Source of the DNA: an uncultured Lachnospiraceae bacterium
GTDB taxonomy: Bacteria; Bacillota; Clostridia; Lachnospirales; Lachnospiraceae
DNA: 11,714 nt
NCBI GenBank assembly: GCA_910579425.1
Contig: CAJTVL010000110.1
Span: forward strand, 1 to 11,714
Direction: 5' to 3'
A program made the translations under genes and the position numbers. The notes beneath the pieces are model-generated. The model did no database searches and was not told the DNA's origin. It was given only the letters and a program-made list of their open reading frames with translations. This document shows positions 1 to 8,261 of the stretch, piece after piece; within the stretch, counting starts at the first letter, position 1; every line of letters begins with the position of its first letter.

Positions 1-2
1 TC

Positions 3-905
3 TGCACAATTTTTGTGGCTGATATGCCGTTATATTCATTCATGCGTTTATTCTGGAACAGGGAGATCATAGCGCCGGTATTGAAAGAAGTAGTGCCGGA
101 GTATAAAAATTCCACAGTGGAAGAAATTATCCGGTATATCGATGCGGACAGTATTCGGGACATTCCCGTGGGAGATATTCCGGCAGAGGTAGAGCAATTG
201 CAGACGGAAATGAGTTCAACCAGCGACAAGCTGATCCGGTATGACACACATTTTAAGTCAGTGAACCCCATGCTTAGCAATGAGAGCCTGTGCATACACC
301 TGCATATTGATCTGGAGGTTCAGAACAATTACAGGCCCACATCCCCATCCTATTCAGTCATAAAGAGGGCAATCTATTATGCCGCAAGGGAGATCAGCTA
401 TCAGCTGGGCACATTGACAGAGCAGACGGATTATGGGAAGATCCAGAAAGCCTACAGTATCTGGATCTGTAATGAGAGGATCCCGGCTAGCCTACAGAAT
501 ACGGTGACGATGTATTCTATCAAAAAAACAGATATGATAGGGAAAGCAGAGGAGCCGGAGGAAGAGTATGACCTGATGGATGTGATCATAATCCGCAGAG
601 GAAAGAAGACGGATGCCCCGATCTTTGATTATCTGTCGGGAGTGTTTCACTGCGACAAAGAGAAGATTGCAGAATATGTGGATATTGAAGGAAATGAAAA
701 GGTATTGAAGGGAGTGGATGAGATGAGCGGCTTGGGACAGAGCATTATGAATGAAGGGATGCAGAAAGGGATGCAGGAAGGCGAAAATCTGCTGGCAACG
801 CTTGTCGGCCTTTTAAAGAGGGATGGCAGGCTCGGCGACCTGGACCACATTTCAGATGAGGAATCAAGAAAGAGGTTATATAAGGAATACCATTTGATTG
901 ACTGA
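3..905 (+). CDS. Rpn/PDDEXK-type nuclease, putative transposase (5' end open at window edge)
   Basis: The protein resembles the Rpn family of recombination-promoting nucleases/putative transposases (PD-(D/E)XK fold), common in multiple copies in Lachnospiraceae. Numbering from a GTG at position 15, the likely active-site residues are D77 (YDTHF), then D99, E101 and Q103 in HIDLEVQNNY, a D...E-x-Q arrangement usual for this fold. The helical stretch AAREISYQLG (about 123-132) and YSIWICNE (147-154) are also typical of the family. The tail carries the short repeat GMQKGMQEGE (248-257), often seen in Rpn proteins. The frame stays open to the first bases of the window and no ribosome binding site is visible before the GTG, so the true start may lie upstream. 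The stop is followed within about 10 bp by repeat copy 1 and its terminator. Activity as a mobile element is not shown by the sequence; no terminal inverted repeats were seen. Confidence 0.8.
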   Translation, partial: CTIFVADMPLYSFMRLFWNREIIAPVLKEVVPEYKNSTVEEIIRYIDADSIRDIPVGDIPAEVEQLQTEMSSTSDKLIRYDTHFKSVNPMLSNESLCIHLHIDLEVQNNYRPTSPSYSVIKRAIYYAAREISYQLGTLTEQTDYGKIQKAYSIWICNERIPASLQNTVTMYSIKKTDMIGKAEEPEEEYDLMDVIIIRRGKKTDAPIFDYLSGVFHCDKEKIAEYVDIEGNEKVLKGVDEMSGLGQSIMNEGMQKGMQEGENLLATLVGLLKRDGRLGDLDHISDEESRKRLYKEYHLID

Positions 906-914
906 ATGATGATA

Positions 915-1016
915 TATCAGGGAAATATTTTTGCCTTTTGGAAGTTGCAAAAAAGAAAAGTTCAGGAAAGCATAAGATTAAAACACACTTAAATACAGGG
1001 TTTAAGTGTGTTTTTT
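915..1016 (+). repeat. ~100-bp two-hairpin repeat, copy 1
   Basis: This stretch matches 10713-10811 at about 92% (six substitutions and two single-base gaps by eye). It begins about 10 bp after the nuclease stop codon. Two hairpins can be drawn. The first, at 928-953, pairs TTTTTGC with GCAAAAA and CTT with AAG around a TTGG loop, with a 2-base bulge. The second, at 980-1014, is the terminator stem. The same layout in copy 2 suggests an element acting as RNA, or the 3' end of a dispersed unit. Confidence 0.75.
980..1016 (+). terminator. Rho-independent terminator after the nuclease gene
   Basis: A perfect 14-bp stem pairs AAAACACACTTAAA (980-993) with TTTAAGTGTGTTTT (1001-1014) around a 7-base loop and runs into six T's (1011-1016). 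It ends the nuclease transcript and insulates the sugar operon downstream. It forms the 3' half of repeat copy 1. Confidence 0.85.
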
Positions 1017-1286
1017 CTTAACATAAGGATGCCTGGCAAAGCCTGGTATCCGTTGTTTTCTGCCCATATCCTCTCTTTGCGCTTCGCCCTGCGGCGGACG
1101 TTATTTGAATAGCCAGGCAGCGGATTTTGGACAGTGGATTCCTGGTTTTAGGATTACAGCGGAAATTGAACAGTAAGTCCAATGAAAAACGATAGATAGA
1201 AGGTGAAATTTTGTTTAAAATGTATATAAACAGTAAATAATTTCAAATGGAAGAAAGCATAGTGGCAGAGAGGAGGGACGGAAAAT
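1017..1286. other. Intergenic leader of the sugar-transport operon
   Basis: No gene is supported in this stretch. It holds a hairpin at 1027-1051: GGATGCC pairs with GGTATCC with one G-T, and the inner GGC pairs with GCC around an AAA loop. It also holds two exact copies of AACAGTAA (1169-1176 and 1229-1236), a weak promoter candidate at 1211-1239, and an AGGAGG ribosome binding site at 1271-1276. Base composition moves from mixed to A/T-rich towards the gene, as expected for a promoter region. Confidence 0.6.
1211..1239 (+). promoter_or_regulatory. Weak promoter candidate for the ABC operon
   Basis: TTGTTT (1211-1216) and TAAATA (1234-1239) are separated by 17 bp, about 50 bp before the first permease. 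Both boxes are imperfect, which would suit a promoter needing an activator such as the neighbouring AraC-type regulator. The -10 box overlaps one of the AACAGTAA copies, so this promoter and the operator idea for that copy may not both be right. Confidence 0.3.
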
Positions 1287-2258
1287 ATGTCAAAGTGGAA
1301 AAGGGATGACCATTTTGTACAGACGGTAGGGAGAACGCGGAAGAGGAGCCTGTGGGAGGAGATCAAGAGGAATAAATTCTTTTACCTGATTCCCATACCG
1401 GGGATCATTACGCTGATTTTGTTTAGCTATCTCCCTATGGCGGGTATTTATATGGCCTTTGAGAACTATTCCTATGACGGCGGCCTGTTTGGAAGCGAGT
1501 TTGTGGGGCTTCGGAATTTTCAAATATTCTTTGACAATATCAAATATGCCATGCGGGCCACCAGAAATACGGTAGTCATCAATCTGGGCGGGATTTTCTT
1601 AGGGACGATACTTAAGGTCACTGTGGCGGTGATGCTTGGGGAAATCCAAAACGAGCGTTATCGGAAGATGACGCAGACCATCATGATATTTCCCAATTTC
1701 CTCTCCTGGATCGTGGTAGGTGTAATCTCGGATACCATCCTGAATGATAAGAGCGGCATCATCAACCAATGTATCCAGTCCCTGGGCGGGGAACCCATAG
1801 GATGGAGCCTGAATGCCTGGTACTGGTGGCCGATCCTTATTATTGCGGGGCTGTGGAAGAGCTTTGGATATGGGAGCATTATCTATTACGCCACGCTGAC
1901 GGGTTTCGACCCCGGATTGTATGAGGCGGCGGAGATTGACGGGGCGGGGCGCTGGCAGCGGATCACGCGTATCACGGTGCCGCTTTTAAAGCCCACCATT
2001 GCTATCCTTCTGCTTCTGGATATTGGCGGGATCCTGGGCGGGAGCTTGGAGCAGATCATGGGTATGACGAAAATGAACCCTCTGATTCTGGAATCAACCG
2101 ATACCATTGCCACTTACATATACCGCACGACAACCGGCGCAGGCCAATTTGGGATTGCTTCGGCAGTAAGCTTTTACCAGTCTGTTTTCGGGTTTGTGCT
2201 GGTACTGGGGGCAAACCTGCTGGCAAAAAAGATAGACCCGGATTACGCGCTTTTCTAG
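1287..2258 (+). CDS. Sugar ABC transporter permease, LplB type
   Basis: This is the first of two inner-membrane permeases of an oligosaccharide importer (binding-protein-dependent transport, CUT1-like). The 323-residue protein has a basic N-terminal tail (1-30) followed by about six hydrophobic segments, the first at about 33-58. The cytoplasmic EAA loop that docks the ATPase is clear at 213-236 (EAAEIDGAGRW...TVPLLKP). The ending, KKIDPDYALF, is typical of LplB-like permeases. The ATG has a strong AGGAGG 10 bp upstream (1271-1276). It is followed after 12 bp by the second permease, so the two are translated together. The nearest named relatives are LplB of the LplABC system and YteP of pectin-sugar uptake systems; the actual substrate cannot be read from the sequence. 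Confidence 0.93.
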   Translation: MSKWKRDDHFVQTVGRTRKRSLWEEIKRNKFFYLIPIPGIITLILFSYLPMAGIYMAFENYSYDGGLFGSEFVGLRNFQIFFDNIKYAMRATRNTVVINLGGIFLGTILKVTVAVMLGEIQNERYRKMTQTIMIFPNFLSWIVVGVISDTILNDKSGIINQCIQSLGGEPIGWSLNAWYWWPILIIAGLWKSFGYGSIIYYATLTGFDPGLYEAAEIDGAGRWQRITRITVPLLKPTIAILLLLDIGGILGGSLEQIMGMTKMNPLILESTDTIATYIYRTTTGAGQFGIASAVSFYQSVFGFVLVLGANLLAKKIDPDYALF

Positions 2259-2270
2259 GAGGGGATAGGA

Positions 2271-3164
2271 ATGAATGGAAAACAACAACTGAAAAGGGAA
2301 AGCAGGGTCTGTCAGGTGGCTCTCGCCGTGTTAAGCCTGCTGTGCCTGTTCCCGATGATTATGGTTTTGTCAGTGTCCTTTACGGATGAGAAGTATGTGC
2401 AGGAATTTGGCTACCACCTGCTTCCCTTAAAGCCGTCTCTGGATACCTATATCTTCCTGGTGGGGAATAAGGGGAAAATGCTCCTGAAAGCCTTCGGGAT
2501 AACCCTTACGGTAACCGCCCTGGGGACGCTGTATTCGGTGAGTGTCACTGCGCTGTTTGCCTATGCCGTGTCCCAGAAGAAGGAAGTGTTCCGCTTTGCC
2601 CGCCCGCTGTCGTTCTTTGCATGGTTTACCTCCATCTTTGGAGGAGGGGTGGTGCCCTGGTATATCCTGTGTACACAGTATTACGGGCTGAAAAATAATC
2701 TTTGGGCGCTGTTTATCCCTTACGGCATGAGCGTCTGGCATATGTTTATCCTGCGGGGGAGCTTTCGGGAAATCCCGGAGGAGCTGATCGAGTCGGCCCG
2801 CTTAGACGGGGCATCCCATGGGAAGATCTTTACGCGGATTGCCATCCCGCTGGCGAGGGCGGGGATCCTGACCGTATCGCTGTTTAATATTTTCGGGTTT
2901 TGGAACGATTTTTTCCTGCCCCAGTGGCTGATCACCGACAGCGCATACCAGACGCTGCAGAAGATACTCTACAGTATGCTTTCCAATGCCCAGCAGCTAC
3001 TCCACAACAGCGAGATGTCGGCATATTATGACCATATTACGCTCCCTGCGGAGACGGCGAAGATGGCGGTGGCGGTGCTTGCCATACTGCCGCTGGCGGT
3101 TCTGTATCCTTTTGCCCTGAAGTATTTTGTCAAAGGAATCAACGTGGGCGGTATTAAGGGATAA
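2271..3164 (+). CDS. Carbohydrate ABC transporter permease, YtcP/LplC type
   Basis: This is the second permease, expected to form a heterodimeric channel with the product of the preceding gene. It has 297 residues, an N-terminal transmembrane segment at about 14-36 and further hydrophobic segments at about 78-100, 111-134, 145-162, 197-215 and 265-283. The EAA loop lies at 171-199 (ELIESARLDGAS...RIAIPLARAGI). The ending KYFVKGINVGGIKG is the characteristic close of YtcP/LplC-like permeases, so the gene looks full length. Its AGGAGGGG ribosome binding site overlaps the stop codon of the upstream permease, a sign of translational coupling. No ATPase gene follows, as is usual for this family, which relies on a shared MsmX-like ATPase. 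Confidence 0.93.
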   Translation: MNGKQQLKRESRVCQVALAVLSLLCLFPMIMVLSVSFTDEKYVQEFGYHLLPLKPSLDTYIFLVGNKGKMLLKAFGITLTVTALGTLYSVSVTALFAYAVSQKKEVFRFARPLSFFAWFTSIFGGGVVPWYILCTQYYGLKNNLWALFIPYGMSVWHMFILRGSFREIPEELIESARLDGASHGKIFTRIAIPLARAGILTVSLFNIFGFWNDFFLPQWLITDSAYQTLQKILYSMLSNAQQLLHNSEMSAYYDHITLPAETAKMAVAVLAILPLAVLYPFALKYFVKGINVGGIKG

Positions 3165-3179
3165 TCATACAGGTGTTGC

Positions 3180-3198
3180 CCGTACCGAAATGGTGCGG
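3180..3198 (+). other. Intercistronic hairpin before the binding-protein gene
   Basis: CCGTACC (3180-3186) pairs with GGTGCGG (3192-3198), with one G-T pair, around a GAAAT loop. It lies in the 74-bp gap between second permease and binding protein and has no T-run, so it is not a terminator. Such hairpins can mark RNA processing or stabilise the downstream message, which would raise binding protein over permease. That role is inferred. Confidence 0.4.
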
Positions 3199-3238
3199 TG
3201 AAACATACACAAAGGAATGTAGGAAGGAGAAATGAGTT

Positions 3239-4822
3239 ATGGGAATCAAAAAAAGAGTCATGTCGTTATTGCTGTGTACAGCCATGGCGGTGACAGTGTT
3301 GGGAGGATGTGGAAAGCAGGAGGATGTGAAGCCGGCTTCGAGCGGCAGTGACGAGGGTGCGGCTCCTGTGGAGACGGAAAAAGAGGAGAACGGACAGGCT
3401 GACCAGGCCGGTGAGGAAGTTTCTTCTGATGGTATGGAGCCGGTTTCTCTGCGGATCGTCATGTATGGGGATGCAGGATCCCGGAATGTGGAATTTTTCA
3501 AAAATGAATTTCATGAAAAGGTTTTGGCGGACACGAACATTGATATGAAGGTGGACTTAGTCCCCTGGGGAGGAGGAGGCGACCAGATCATGACGATGGC
3601 TGCTGCTGGGGAAGGGTTTGCCTTTATGTCCACCGTGTCAGAGGGCTATGCCTATATCAACAAGGGGCTGACCGCGGTTTTTGAGGGAGCGATGTTCGAC
3701 GAGCTGGCGCCAAACTATAAGGCGGCGCGTATGGGGCGCGGATTTGACTGTGCAAAGTACAAGGGAGATATCCTGACCATCCCCTGCGGGGCCTATCCGT
3801 CCAGCGCACAGAACGATAATTTTGCCATAAGGAATGACATCTTAAATCAGGTGGGCTGGGATGTTGAGCAGATCAAGAGCTATGACGACCTGATGGCGGC
3901 GATCGCGGAAGTACATGCTGCCTATCCGAGCATGACGATCATGAAAGGCGCGGACAATCTTTTCAAAGGATTGATCTCGGTGGCAGCGCCGGACGGCGCG
4001 CTGATCAAGGATACTCCCATAGCGGTCTGCGTGGTGGATGAGTCGAAGCCCGACAGTGACGAGGTGATCAGCCTGCTGGAATCAGACTACTTTAAGAATT
4101 ACTGTGCTGTCGCAAAAGAATGGTTTGAGCTTGGCTACCTTACCACGGAAAATCTGACGGATCCCACTGCGGCCGCGGCAGCCTGGGACAGCGGGAACTG
4201 CCTGATGCAGTACGGGAATCCCTATGCGGTCTATGACCATGTGTTAAACAATGTGGAGGAGGCGGATGTGCAGTACCTGAAGATTGATACGCTGCCTAAT
4301 CTCCTGATGTCGGATTCCAACAGTGCGTGGATGTTTACAAAGCCGGAACAGGACAAGGTCAGGGACTGGGTAAGGTTCTTTGACTGGATGTATGCCTCAA
4401 AGGAAAATTATATGCTCTGCCTGTACGGTGTGGAGGGCCAGGATTGGCAGTACCGGGAGGACGGTTCTGTGGAGACCCTTACCCAGGATGCTTTCTTCTA
4501 TCCATGGATGCACCAGACTCTGTTCTATGACGAGATATCGACGGAACGGTTTGATGCGGAGGAGGTTGATGCATTTATCCATTTTGACGACGGGGCTATC
4601 TACAGCAAAAAAGTAGGGTTTGCCTTCGACGAGACGCCCGTGGCGGCGGAAAGCGCAAAAATTGCTGCTATTGTCAGTGAGAAAGTGAAGCCTATTGCCT
4701 GGGGAGTGGGTGATTATGAGAAGGATTTCCCGGCAGTACTGGAGGAATTGAAGGAAGCGGGGCTGGATAAATATGTGGAGGAATACCAGAAGCAGTTTAG
4801 CGAGTTCATGAGCAGCAAATAA
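3239..4822 (+). CDS. Extracellular solute-binding lipoprotein, LplA type
   Basis: This is the substrate-capturing lipoprotein of the importer. The 527-residue precursor has a lipoprotein signal: basic MGIKKR, a hydrophobic core (about 8-20) and lipobox LGGC with C24 as the lipidated residue. An acidic, low-complexity tether (about 25-67) leads to the two-lobed sugar-binding fold beginning near SLRIVMYGD. Length and layout match LplA-like binding proteins paired with LplB/YtcP permeases. The ATG at 3239 is chosen over an out-of-frame ATG at 3232 because AAGGAG (3224-3229) sits 9 bp before it and the signal peptide begins directly there. The gene closes the operon and is followed 4 bp later by a GC-rich terminator. 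Aromatic residues are frequent (several W and Y), as expected for sugar stacking, but the ligand cannot be named. Confidence 0.93.
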   Translation: MGIKKRVMSLLLCTAMAVTVLGGCGKQEDVKPASSGSDEGAAPVETEKEENGQADQAGEEVSSDGMEPVSLRIVMYGDAGSRNVEFFKNEFHEKVLADTNIDMKVDLVPWGGGGDQIMTMAAAGEGFAFMSTVSEGYAYINKGLTAVFEGAMFDELAPNYKAARMGRGFDCAKYKGDILTIPCGAYPSSAQNDNFAIRNDILNQVGWDVEQIKSYDDLMAAIAEVHAAYPSMTIMKGADNLFKGLISVAAPDGALIKDTPIAVCVVDESKPDSDEVISLLESDYFKNYCAVAKEWFELGYLTTENLTDPTAAAAAWDSGNCLMQYGNPYAVYDHVLNNVEEADVQYLKIDTLPNLLMSDSNSAWMFTKPEQDKVRDWVRFFDWMYASKENYMLCLYGVEGQDWQYREDGSVETLTQDAFFYPWMHQTLFYDEISTERFDAEEVDAFIHFDDGAIYSKKVGFAFDETPVAAESAKIAAIVSEKVKPIAWGVGDYEKDFPAVLEELKEAGLDKYVEEYQKQFSEFMSSK

Positions 4823-4826
4823 AAGG

Positions 4827-4863
4827 AAGCCGCCGCGCAGGCGATTCGCGCGGCGGCTTATTT
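4827..4863. terminator. Bidirectional terminator between the ABC operon and the regulator gene
   Basis: A perfect 12-bp GC-rich stem, AAGCCGCCGCGC (4827-4838) with GCGCGGCGGCTT (4848-4859), has a 9-base loop. The plus strand continues with ATTT. The minus strand continues into CCTTTTATTT, so one structure can serve both convergent transcripts in the 60-bp gap. Confidence 0.85.
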
Positions 4864-4882
4864 CGAGCATTCCTTTTTGAGC

Positions 4883-6481
4883 TCATTCTTTTTCGGCCGG
4901 TCGGAAGCTTCTTTCCTCCGAGGGGGAAATCCCCATAACACGCCGGTAGACCTGGCTGAAATGGGAGAAGTTATCGTAACCCAACCGGATGGCGATTGCG
5001 CTGATCGGGAGCGTGGTGGTCTGCAGCAGCTCCCTGGCGGCATTCATTTTTTCCAGGGTTACATATTCTTTTAAGGAAATCCCTTTTTCCCGCTGGAAAA
5101 GCCGGGTCACATAGTCCGGGCTTAAGAAAACGGTGCGGGCGATGTCGGCACACTTTAAGGGCTTGTCCAGGTTCTGGTGGACATAGTTGGAGATCCGCCG
5201 GAAGTTCCGCTCGGGCTCTTCCGACTGCGCCGCCGTCTCCTGGAAGTAGCCGGTAATCTTTTGGATAAACAGAAGGGCCGAATCCAGCGTCAGGGGAGAG
5301 GGGCTGTTGCAAGGGCCGTCCGCAGCCCGGGTGGGAAAGGAGTGGATGTCCAGCCCCAGAAAGTCCGCAGCCTGGATGGCGGTCTGCTCAAAATCCTTAC
5401 AGAAGGAAAGCAAAGTGGCGTAATCAAGGAGGCCATTAGTGCTCAGCTCATGCAGATATTCCCTGGCACGCTCCAGGATTTGAGTAGTATTGCAGGCGAT
5501 AAGCTGCAGCCTGAAAAATTCCAAAAGCTCTGGAGGGCAATAGGTGACAGTCTTAACAGAGTCCTGGGGCACATGGAGATAGAGCCCCGGCTTAGGCAGG
5601 ACATTGTCCGCTGCCTTTTTGCGGATCAGCGAAGCGCACAGGGACAGCGCCTCCAGGGGGAAGGAAGGGGCGGAATAAAGTGCCAGGCGGCAGCCCAGCC
5701 TGCCCTCAAGCTGAGACAAAAGCGCTTCGAGAAGGAGACGGTACAGGTCAAAGGGCATAGGGGCCTGCCCGGCGCTGTAGACCAGGCCGCGAAGCGTAAG
5801 GCCATCCGGACAGTAGGAGAGGACATCGCAGTGGTGGCTGCAAAAATGTGCGCAGATTATTTCCTCCGCCAGCGGATGCCACTGGGAAAAGGGCAGGGGT
5901 TCCGACACCCAGGAAAGGATTTGCATCCTGAAAAGATAGGCTTCGTCCTGCAGAGTCAGACAGATGCCCATTTCCCGCAGGATATCCAGCTTTTGTTCCG
6001 CATTGGCCTGCGCCCCTTCAAACCATTCGTGGAGCACGCTTTTTAGGAAAGCCGGTTTCTGGGAATAGACGGCTTTGCCCCAGGAGGACCAGGTCTGTTC
6101 CGTCTGGCGCTCCCGGATCTTTCGGATGGTCTTTGCAAGGAGCTTTTCCATATCTTCGTAGCGGACCGGCTGCAGGATATAGTCGGCGCTGCCAAGCTGG
6201 AGGGCTTCCTGCACATAGAAAAAATCTGCATGGGAGGTGAGGAAGATACACTCAAAACCGTAATCATTATGGCGGCACCAGCGCAGCAGGGACAGCCCGT
6301 TTTCCACAGGCATTTCAATGTCGGTGATCAGGATATCGATAGGGTGGCTTTTGATGGTCTCTTTGGCCTGGGGGACGTTCAGGGCGGTAAAAACCTGTGT
6401 GATCCCAAGTGTTTCCCAACGGATTCCCGTTTTCAGGGCAGACACTACATTGGGCTGGTCGTCAACAATCAAAATGGTCAT
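4883..6481 (-). CDS. AraC-family response regulator, YesN type
   Basis: This DNA-binding response regulator probably controls the neighbouring sugar genes. The 532-residue protein has an N-terminal receiver domain (about 1-118) with acidic pair D7/D8, phosphoacceptor D54 in LITDIEMP and T82. It then has a long middle region without a recognisable domain (about 120-425) and a C-terminal AraC-type double helix-turn-helix (about 428-526; IARTVFLSPDYVTRLFQ and IAIRLGYDNFSHFSQVYRR). The usual receiver lysine of the KP motif is glutamine here (Q104, in DYILQPV). The start has AGGAGG (6490-6495) inside the end of the kinase gene, and the two genes overlap by 20 bp in different frames, which indicates coupled translation. 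It converges with the ABC operon. Confidence 0.92.
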   Translation of the reverse strand: MTILIVDDQPNVVSALKTGIRWETLGITQVFTALNVPQAKETIKSHPIDILITDIEMPVENGLSLLRWCRHNDYGFECIFLTSHADFFYVQEALQLGSADYILQPVRYEDMEKLLAKTIRKIRERQTEQTWSSWGKAVYSQKPAFLKSVLHEWFEGAQANAEQKLDILREMGICLTLQDEAYLFRMQILSWVSEPLPFSQWHPLAEEIICAHFCSHHCDVLSYCPDGLTLRGLVYSAGQAPMPFDLYRLLLEALLSQLEGRLGCRLALYSAPSFPLEALSLCASLIRKKAADNVLPKPGLYLHVPQDSVKTVTYCPPELLEFFRLQLIACNTTQILERAREYLHELSTNGLLDYATLLSFCKDFEQTAIQAADFLGLDIHSFPTRAADGPCNSPSPLTLDSALLFIQKITGYFQETAAQSEEPERNFRRISNYVHQNLDKPLKCADIARTVFLSPDYVTRLFQREKGISLKEYVTLEKMNAARELLQTTTLPISAIAIRLGYDNFSHFSQVYRRVMGISPSEERSFRPAEKE

Positions 6482-8192
6482 TTGGCTTTTCCTCCTTCTC
6501 GGCCGGGATAATGATTTCTACACAGCTTCCATGGTTCTGGTTATAGAAGAACAGCATACCCTCCTGATGCCAGGTGAGCTTCATCCGGTAATAAATATTG
6601 GAGATACCCACATGATAATCGTCGTAGAGGGATTTGCGCTCCCCAATATGGTTGAGATATTCTAAGTCCTCGGCGGAAAAACCGCCGTTATTGTCGGAGA
6701 CAGTCAGGTTCAGACAGCTTCCCCTTGGTGTGGTCAGCAGACAGGATCTGATGTGGATTGTCAGGCCTGTCAGGTTCCTGGAATGCTGGACACTGTTCTC
6801 CACAAAGGTGAGCAGTGAAAGCGGGAGGATGAGGATTTCCGCGGACGCCGCATCGATATCCATGGTCAGCGAGAGCACCGTGGAAAAATTCTTCTGCCGC
6901 AGATGGATATAGCTTTTGACGCAGTGGAGCTCCTGGGTGAGGGTAACCAGCTTTTGGCTGTTGCGGAAAACATAGCGGAAATAATCGGAAAGGGACAGGA
7001 TCATTTCCTGGATTTCACCATACTCCCTGTTCTTGGCCAGGCTGTAAATATTATTCAAACAATTGATATAAAAATGGGGCCGGATCTGGAGATGGAGGTA
7101 TTGGAGCTGGGCCTGCTGCAGATCCAGCTTACGCTCATAGGATTCCTCCCTCAGCCGGCGGATGCTTTGCAGAGTGTGGTTCAGCGTATGGCTGAAATCC
7201 TGCAGCTCGGTGATCTTCTGGTTCTCTGGCACGAGCAGAGAGTAGTTGCCGTCCGCAATCTGGTTCATGTAGCTGGAGAGGACGGTCAGAGGCCCCAGGA
7301 GCTGCTTATAAAGGGCCATCCACAGAAAGGGGGCCAGGCAGAACAGCAAAAGGATCAGCAACAGGATAATTTTTTCCGAGGGGCTTAAGATGTGCCAGAA
7401 TCCCTTCCGGGGGATGAGGCAGCATAAAAAGACACTGCTGTTTTTCACGGGGGTCTTGATCAGACAGCAGGGACGGCCGCCGAAATCTACATTCCTGACG
7501 GGGGAGGAGTCAAAGCCCTCTTCCCACCGGGCCTGAAACTCCTTGGGATAAAAAACCTCCCCTTCCTTAGTCGCATAGAAGAAAAGAATTCCCTCTTGAG
7601 GGTTGGAGGCATAGGTCACAGCCTGATCCAGGGCAGGGTCGATCATGGCGGCGCACAAATTCTCCCCGGCGCGGCTGGTACGGATGAGTACCAGCCGGTC
7701 TGAGAGTTCAAGGGCAGCCCAGTTTTCCCCCTCGGCAGGAAGGCTGGCTGCCTCCGATAAAAATGCATAGACTGCCTGCTTGTCCTCATAAGGGTAATCT
7801 ATCTGATAGTTCGGATAATAGTAGGACGGGGAAGCGCTGTAAAGGAAAAAACCGCCGATGAGCTGTTCCTGGTTGAGGATCACCGTAAACGGGCTCATGA
7901 TCTCATAAGCGTAGCTATGCTTCTCAAAAAGGGAGTCCGACCAGGAAAAGATCTGGAATTTCGGATTGGTGAAGGCAGTATAGGAGAGCTGTGTATTGGT
8001 ATTGTAAAGGGTACGTTCCAGATTGCTTGCATAGGTGGCCAGACTATTCTGGTATGACTTTATTTCCGCATCGGACTGGCGCCGGACAGTAAAGAAAGAC
8101 AGGACAAGCAAAAGTGCCATGGCAGGGAGCGAAAAGCACAGAAAGGCTGCAGAAAGAAGTCTCCGCATGCTGATGGGTGTATTGGAACGCAC
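6462..8192 (-). CDS. Sensor histidine kinase, YesM type
   Basis: This membrane sensor kinase is the partner of the overlapping AraC-type regulator. Numbered from the chosen GTG at 8192 (576 residues), it has a first membrane segment at about 12-34, a large extracellular sensor region (about 36-270) and a second membrane segment at about 274-294. A HAMP-like linker (about 297-345) and a helical dimer region follow. The phosphorylated histidine is H373 in QIRPHFYINCLNNI. The ATP-binding domain has N466 (FVENSVQH) and D500 (SDNNGGF), with a second glycine motif in GISNI. I chose the GTG at 8192 because GGAAGGG (8198-8204) lies 5 bp before it. An earlier GTG at 8210 would add six residues but lacks a ribosome binding site. 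The histidine motif reads PHFYIN rather than the commoner PHFLYN. The sensed signal is unknown. Confidence 0.9.
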   Translation of the reverse strand: MRSNTPISMRRLLSAAFLCFSLPAMALLLVLSFFTVRRQSDAEIKSYQNSLATYASNLERTLYNTNTQLSYTAFTNPKFQIFSWSDSLFEKHSYAYEIMSPFTVILNQEQLIGGFFLYSASPSYYYPNYQIDYPYEDKQAVYAFLSEAASLPAEGENWAALELSDRLVLIRTSRAGENLCAAMIDPALDQAVTYASNPQEGILFFYATKEGEVFYPKEFQARWEEGFDSSPVRNVDFGGRPCCLIKTPVKNSSVFLCCLIPRKGFWHILSPSEKIILLLILLLFCLAPFLWMALYKQLLGPLTVLSSYMNQIADGNYSLLVPENQKITELQDFSHTLNHTLQSIRRLREESYERKLDLQQAQLQYLHLQIRPHFYINCLNNIYSLAKNREYGEIQEMILSLSDYFRYVFRNSQKLVTLTQELHCVKSYIHLRQKNFSTVLSLTMDIDAASAEILILPLSLLTFVENSVQHSRNLTGLTIHIRSCLLTTPRGSCLNLTVSDNNGGFSAEDLEYLNHIGERKSLYDDYHVGISNIYYRMKLTWHQEGMLFFYNQNHGSCVEIIIPAEKEEKPNDHFDC

Positions 8193-8230
8193 GATATCCC
8201 TTCCTTTCACGAAATAACTTTTATGATTGT

Positions 8231-8259
8231 ATTATATAATGCCGGAAAACGAAATTCAA
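8231..8259 (-). promoter_or_regulatory. Promoter of the kinase-regulator operon
   Basis: On the minus strand, TTGAAT (8254-8259) and a perfect TATAAT (8231-8236) are separated by exactly 17 bp. The site lies about 40 bp before the kinase start codon. This near-consensus promoter suggests steady basal expression of the two-component pair. Confidence 0.75.
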
Positions 8260-8261
8260 TA

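Noticed and set aside
906..992. Short peptide frame inside repeat copy 1 (starting ATG 906)
   Set aside because: The frame is not kept in copy 2 because of two single-base indels, so conservation is at the nucleotide level.
5177..6046. Open plus-strand frame (289 codons) opposite the response regulator
   Set aside because: The minus-strand frame has clear receiver and AraC-type domains; this frame has low-complexity Q/R/G-rich composition and no start signal.
8242..8258. Catabolite-repression (cre)-like site GGAAAACGAAATTC inside the kinase promoter
   Set aside because: Only the GAAAACG half fits the cre consensus; the other half lacks the expected C and A positions.
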